NCBI GenBank assembly: GCA_028718125.1
Contig: JAQUMN010000031.1
Location: 1-44,708 of the forward strand
Length of the DNA: 44,708 bases
Reading direction: 5' to 3'
From: Kiritimatiellia bacterium
GTDB taxonomy: Bacteria > Verrucomicrobiota > Kiritimatiellia > JAAZAB01
Shown here piece after piece: positions 42,111-44,708 of this stretch. The stretch's first letter is position 1, and each line of letters opens with the position of its first letter. The notes below the pieces were generated by a model that ran no database searches, was not told the DNA's origin, and saw only the letters and a program-made list of their open reading frames with translations. Position numbers and translations under genes: made by a program.

Positions 42111-44264
42111 ATGAAACATCAAGAGCACTGGTTAGAGGTAATTTATATTGCCGCCGCCCTGGCGTTCGCCCTGCCCTCCGCCCGGGCGGCGTCAACCTGG
42201 GACACCGCCGGCAGCGGGGATAAACTGAACTGGTCCGACGCCAACAACTGGAATCCAGCCGGGGTTCCGGGAGACGGGGCGGAGGTCGTCATCACCAACG
42301 GCAGTGTGCTCTTGACCAATGCCACCTATAATCTCGCCTCGCTGACGATCACCGGCGCCACGACCAGGCTGACCTTCTCGAACTGGGACACGAAGCTCTC
42401 CGCCTCCAACGTTATCATTCAAAGCGGCGCAACCGTCACGCACGTGACCAATTCGGCCGCGACCACCAACGCGCTGGGCGAGTGGCCGACCGATGGCCGC
42501 GTCTGGATCGTCGGCACGAATTTAGATCTTCAGGAAGGCGGACAGATTGACGCATACGGGCGGGGATTTCGCGGGGCCGAAGATGGCGCTTATATCATCG
42601 GCGGGACCAACGGGTATGGCCCGGGCGGGGGCCTCAAGGCCCTCAATTACGGAGGCGGCGCCGGGCACGGCGCGACGGGCGGATACAGCAGCTATTGTGC
42701 CGGCGGCCCCATGTACGGGCTGACCAATGCGCCCGTAATGCCCGGCAGCGGGGGCGGGGGCAATGGCGGCGGCGCCGGCGGCGGGGCGGTCCGGATTGAA
42801 ATGGACAGCGGCAGCGTCACCATCAACGGCGGCATCAACGCCAGCGGGAACAAGTCCCCCGCACACGGGGGCGCCGGTTCCGGCGGCTCGGTTTACATCA
42901 CTTGCCGCACGTTTGCCGGAACGGCCAGCGGCATAATTACCGCCCGCGGCGGCACCAACAATTATGCCGAGAGGGGAGGCAATGGCAGCGGCGGCCGCAT
43001 TGCCGTGGTCTACGATCCCGCGGCCCAGGCGGCCCAGGCTTCCCGGCCCGACGTGCGCTTCAATGTCGCCTGCGGGACGGGTGGAAAGGTCGGCGCCGGG
43101 GACTACGGCGACATCGGCACCCTCTACCTGACCGACGAAACCATTCTGCAGCCGGATCTCTCGAATTTCGAGATTGCCCGTATTTACGGGGTGACCAACT
43201 GGTCGCCGGACAGCCTGTCCGTGACCAACCGCTTCAATATCTCTTCCAACAACATCATTTTTTCGGCGCCCCGTTTTACCCTGGCGGTGTCCAACACCCT
43301 GCTGGTCGACAGCGCCATCCTGCAAGTGGGCGACCGCCGCACGGGAGTCGAATATGTGCAGGTCGCCTGCGGCGATCTCCAGCTCGCCTGCCGCAGCACA
43401 AACCAGAGCCGGTTTTACGTGTGCAGCGGACCGACGAATGGGACGGCAAATTACGGCACGCGTGTTACGGTCGCAAGCGACATCGTGGTCGCCAGCAACT
43501 CCTGGATCTGTCCGGCATCGGAATGCACCAACGGCGGCCCGGTATTTTTCACCGCAAGGAACGTGACAATCGCCGCGGGCGGCGGCTTCGATGCCACCGG
43601 CCTGGGCTACTACGCCGGGCGAGGCATCGGGAAAGCAGGCTACGGCCCGGGCGGCGCACCCGCGGCCACCTATTACGGGGGCGGCGGCGGATATGGGGGA
43701 AAAGGCGGACCGGGTTCACAAGGCGCGGGCGGCAACACGTATCCCTGGACTAATGCACCGCTCCGTCCCGGCAGCGGAGGTGGAGGCAATTCCTGGGGGG
43801 ATGGCGGCGGGCTGGTATGGATCGAGGCGGGAACTGTTACCGTGGACGGAACCATCCGGGCAGACGGCGCTTTTGCTGCCGTGCACGGCGGCGGAGGTTC
43901 GGGCGGGGGCATTCTCATCTGGGCTAACAAGTTCCGGGGCGCCGCGAGCGGCCAATTGACCGCCATTGGCGGATCAAACGTTCCCTCATATAACAGCGGC
44001 GGGGGCGGCGGCGGGCGCATTGCCGTCTGGCAGCGTGTCTCGCCAGCCGACCGGCAGACCATCCTGGCCGACCCCGACAACGCGGCCGCCAATGTGCCTC
44101 GAATTGCGATCACCAATGATTTCATCGGCACGGATTTCGCGGGTTCATTTTCGGCAATGTACGGCGTGGGCAAAGACGGCATATCCGGCTACAATGGCGT
44201 GACCGGCACGGTTGTCCGCCTTTCCGTGCCGCCGCCCAAGGGCACGATTTTTTCGGTGCGCTGA
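42111..44264 (+). CDS. Secreted glycine-rich repeat protein B
   Basis: The 717-residue product begins MKHQEHW with a signal peptide ending near PSARAA and has GGAGAGAAT before ATG 42111. The N-terminal module is almost the same, at DNA level too, as in protein A (about bases 42215-42410 against 39825-40015). The two glycine-rich blocks then diverge while keeping the TNAP..PGSGGGG and GGGGGRIAVW patterns. The C terminus is SVPPPKGTIFSVR. Cys residues appear at matching places in A and B (YITCR, CGDLQL, YVC/YVY). The same surface role as A is expected. Confidence 0.8.
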   Translation: MKHQEHWLEVIYIAAALAFALPSARAASTWDTAGSGDKLNWSDANNWNPAGVPGDGAEVVITNGSVLLTNATYNLASLTITGATTRLTFSNWDTKLSASNVIIQSGATVTHVTNSAATTNALGEWPTDGRVWIVGTNLDLQEGGQIDAYGRGFRGAEDGAYIIGGTNGYGPGGGLKALNYGGGAGHGATGGYSSYCAGGPMYGLTNAPVMPGSGGGGNGGGAGGGAVRIEMDSGSVTINGGINASGNKSPAHGGAGSGGSVYITCRTFAGTASGIITARGGTNNYAERGGNGSGGRIAVVYDPAAQAAQASRPDVRFNVACGTGGKVGAGDYGDIGTLYLTDETILQPDLSNFEIARIYGVTNWSPDSLSVTNRFNISSNNIIFSAPRFTLAVSNTLLVDSAILQVGDRRTGVEYVQVACGDLQLACRSTNQSRFYVCSGPTNGTANYGTRVTVASDIVVASNSWICPASECTNGGPVFFTARNVTIAAGGGFDATGLGYYAGRGIGKAGYGPGGAPAATYYGGGGGYGGKGGPGSQGAGGNTYPWTNAPLRPGSGGGGNSWGDGGGLVWIEAGTVTVDGTIRADGAFAAVHGGGGSGGGILIWANKFRGAASGQLTAIGGSNVPSYNSGGGGGGRIAVWQRVSPADRQTILADPDNAAANVPRIAITNDFIGTDFAGSFSAMYGVGKDGISGYNGVTGTVVRLSVPPPKGTIFSVR

Positions 44265-44404
44265 ATTTGCCATGGGAGGACGACGCTTTTGCCAAGACCG
44301 TAGCGCCGATGAACGGGAGATTGTGTGAACAATGAATCGGATGGAGGGCGGAGCTCTGCGACGCCGTCGGTTGGAAGGAACGGGCTCGATCAGTTGGAGA
44401 GGAT
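44265..44404. repeat. Second intergenic spacer of the tandem array
   Basis: It is homologous to 41896-42110 but without the roughly 70-bp insertion, so it shows the original spacer. It keeps GGATGGAGGGCGGAGCTCTG (from 44339) and ends with the TTGGAGAGGAT ribosome site. No promoter is visible, so the downstream gene is probably read from upstream. Confidence 0.7.
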
Positions 44405-44708
44405 ATGAAACATCAAGCGGCATGTTTCGGTTTGGCAAGGGTTGCTTCCATTTTCGCCGCCCTGGCGATCGCCCTGCCCTCCGCCCGGGCGGCGACGACC
44501 TGGTACACCACCGGAAGCGGGGATAAACTAAACTGGTCCGACGCCAACAACTGGAATCCTGTCGGAGTTCCGGGAGACGGGGCGGAAGTCGTCATCACCA
44601 ACGGCAGCGTGCTCTTGACCAATGCCACCTATAATCTCGCCTCGCTGACGATCACCAATGCCAGGCTGACGTTCACGAATTGGGATACGGCGCTGACCGC
44701 CACCAATG
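44405..44708 (+). CDS. Secreted glycine-rich repeat protein C (3' truncated by window)
   Basis: ATG 44405 opens a frame that runs off the window after 101 codons. It begins MKHQAACFGL, has a signal peptide ending near PSARAA and continues TTWYTTGSGDKLNWSDANNW, VGVPGDGAEVVITNGS and ASLTITNARLTF. It is thus the fourth family member in this window and the third in the tandem array. AGAGGAT precedes the start. Confidence 0.8.
   Translation, partial: MKHQAACFGLARVASIFAALAIALPSARAATTWYTTGSGDKLNWSDANNWNPVGVPGDGAEVVITNGSVLLTNATYNLASLTITNARLTFTNWDTALTATN

Noticed and set aside
40190..44030. Repetitive GGCGGCGGC-type DNA, considered as CRISPR-like or satellite repeats
   Set aside because: It is codon-level repetition of glycine-rich coding sequence with an intact frame; there are no regular spacers.

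Overview
The window is GC-rich bacterial DNA (the inserted segment near 32.4-34.2 kb is visibly AT-richer). It is packed with carbohydrate-active and ester/amide-hydrolysing enzymes. The content suggests a polysaccharide-degrading member of the Planctomycetes-Verrucomicrobia-Chlamydiae group, most like Kiritimatiellota or Lentisphaerota: DUF4838-like and GH84-like glycosidases, neutral-ceramidase-like proteins, a sialate O-acetylesterase, secreted glycine-rich repeat proteins, and many short GC-rich palindromes between genes. This placement is inference from gene families; there is no rRNA or ribosomal gene to confirm it. Every gene except the IS110 transposase is on the + strand. I see no tRNA, rRNA, CRISPR array, transporter or regulator gene.

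Layout. 1-10.9 kb: a 5'-truncated GH84-like/FG-GAP protein, a very large lipoprotein (glutamine-amidotransferase-like domain, HEAT repeats, GH42-like barrel), a stand-alone amidotransferase-like protein and a DUF4838-like glycosidase. 11-20.5 kb: ceramidase-like protein 1, GH2, GH28, ceramidase-like protein 2 and a GH51-like arabinofuranosidase. 20.5-26.7 kb: a short glycine-rich secreted protein, a full-length GH84-like/FG-GAP paralogue and a sialate O-acetylesterase. 26.9-32.3 kb: a deleted GIY-YIG element, ceramidase-like protein 3, an amidohydrolase and a CocE/NonD-type hydrolase. 32.4-37.2 kb: a mobile-DNA island with two long inverted repeats enclosing an IS110-family element and a second GH51-like gene, followed by an intact GIY-YIG element. 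37.2-44.7 kb: another putative glycosidase, then a tandem array of glycine-rich secreted proteins running off the window end.

Function. The genes look like a large saccharolytic locus for an acetylated, uronate- and hexosamine-containing heteropolysaccharide (inference). GH28, GH2, GH51, DUF4838-like and GH84-like enzymes would cut the glycan, the esterases would remove acyl groups, and the glycine-rich proteins and FG-GAP enzymes would act outside the cytoplasm. Most of the glycosidases have no visible signal peptide. Several genes occur as paralogue pairs in the same relative order (ceramidase-like, GH51-like, glycine-rich), which suggests segmental duplication followed by insertion of mobile elements.

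The most notable observations are: (1) a roughly 570-bp GIY-YIG element with 33-bp imperfect terminal inverted repeats, nested inner repeats and an apparent 8-bp target duplication; (2) an IS110-family element with a structured non-coding segment that could hold a bridge RNA, lying inside two ~270-295-bp inverted arms; (3) a palindromic repeat that has entered a GH2 gene in frame and also occurs between genes; and (4) a tandem family of secreted glycine-rich proteins with a conserved C-terminal VPPPKGxIFS tail, one member of which has lost its whole middle.
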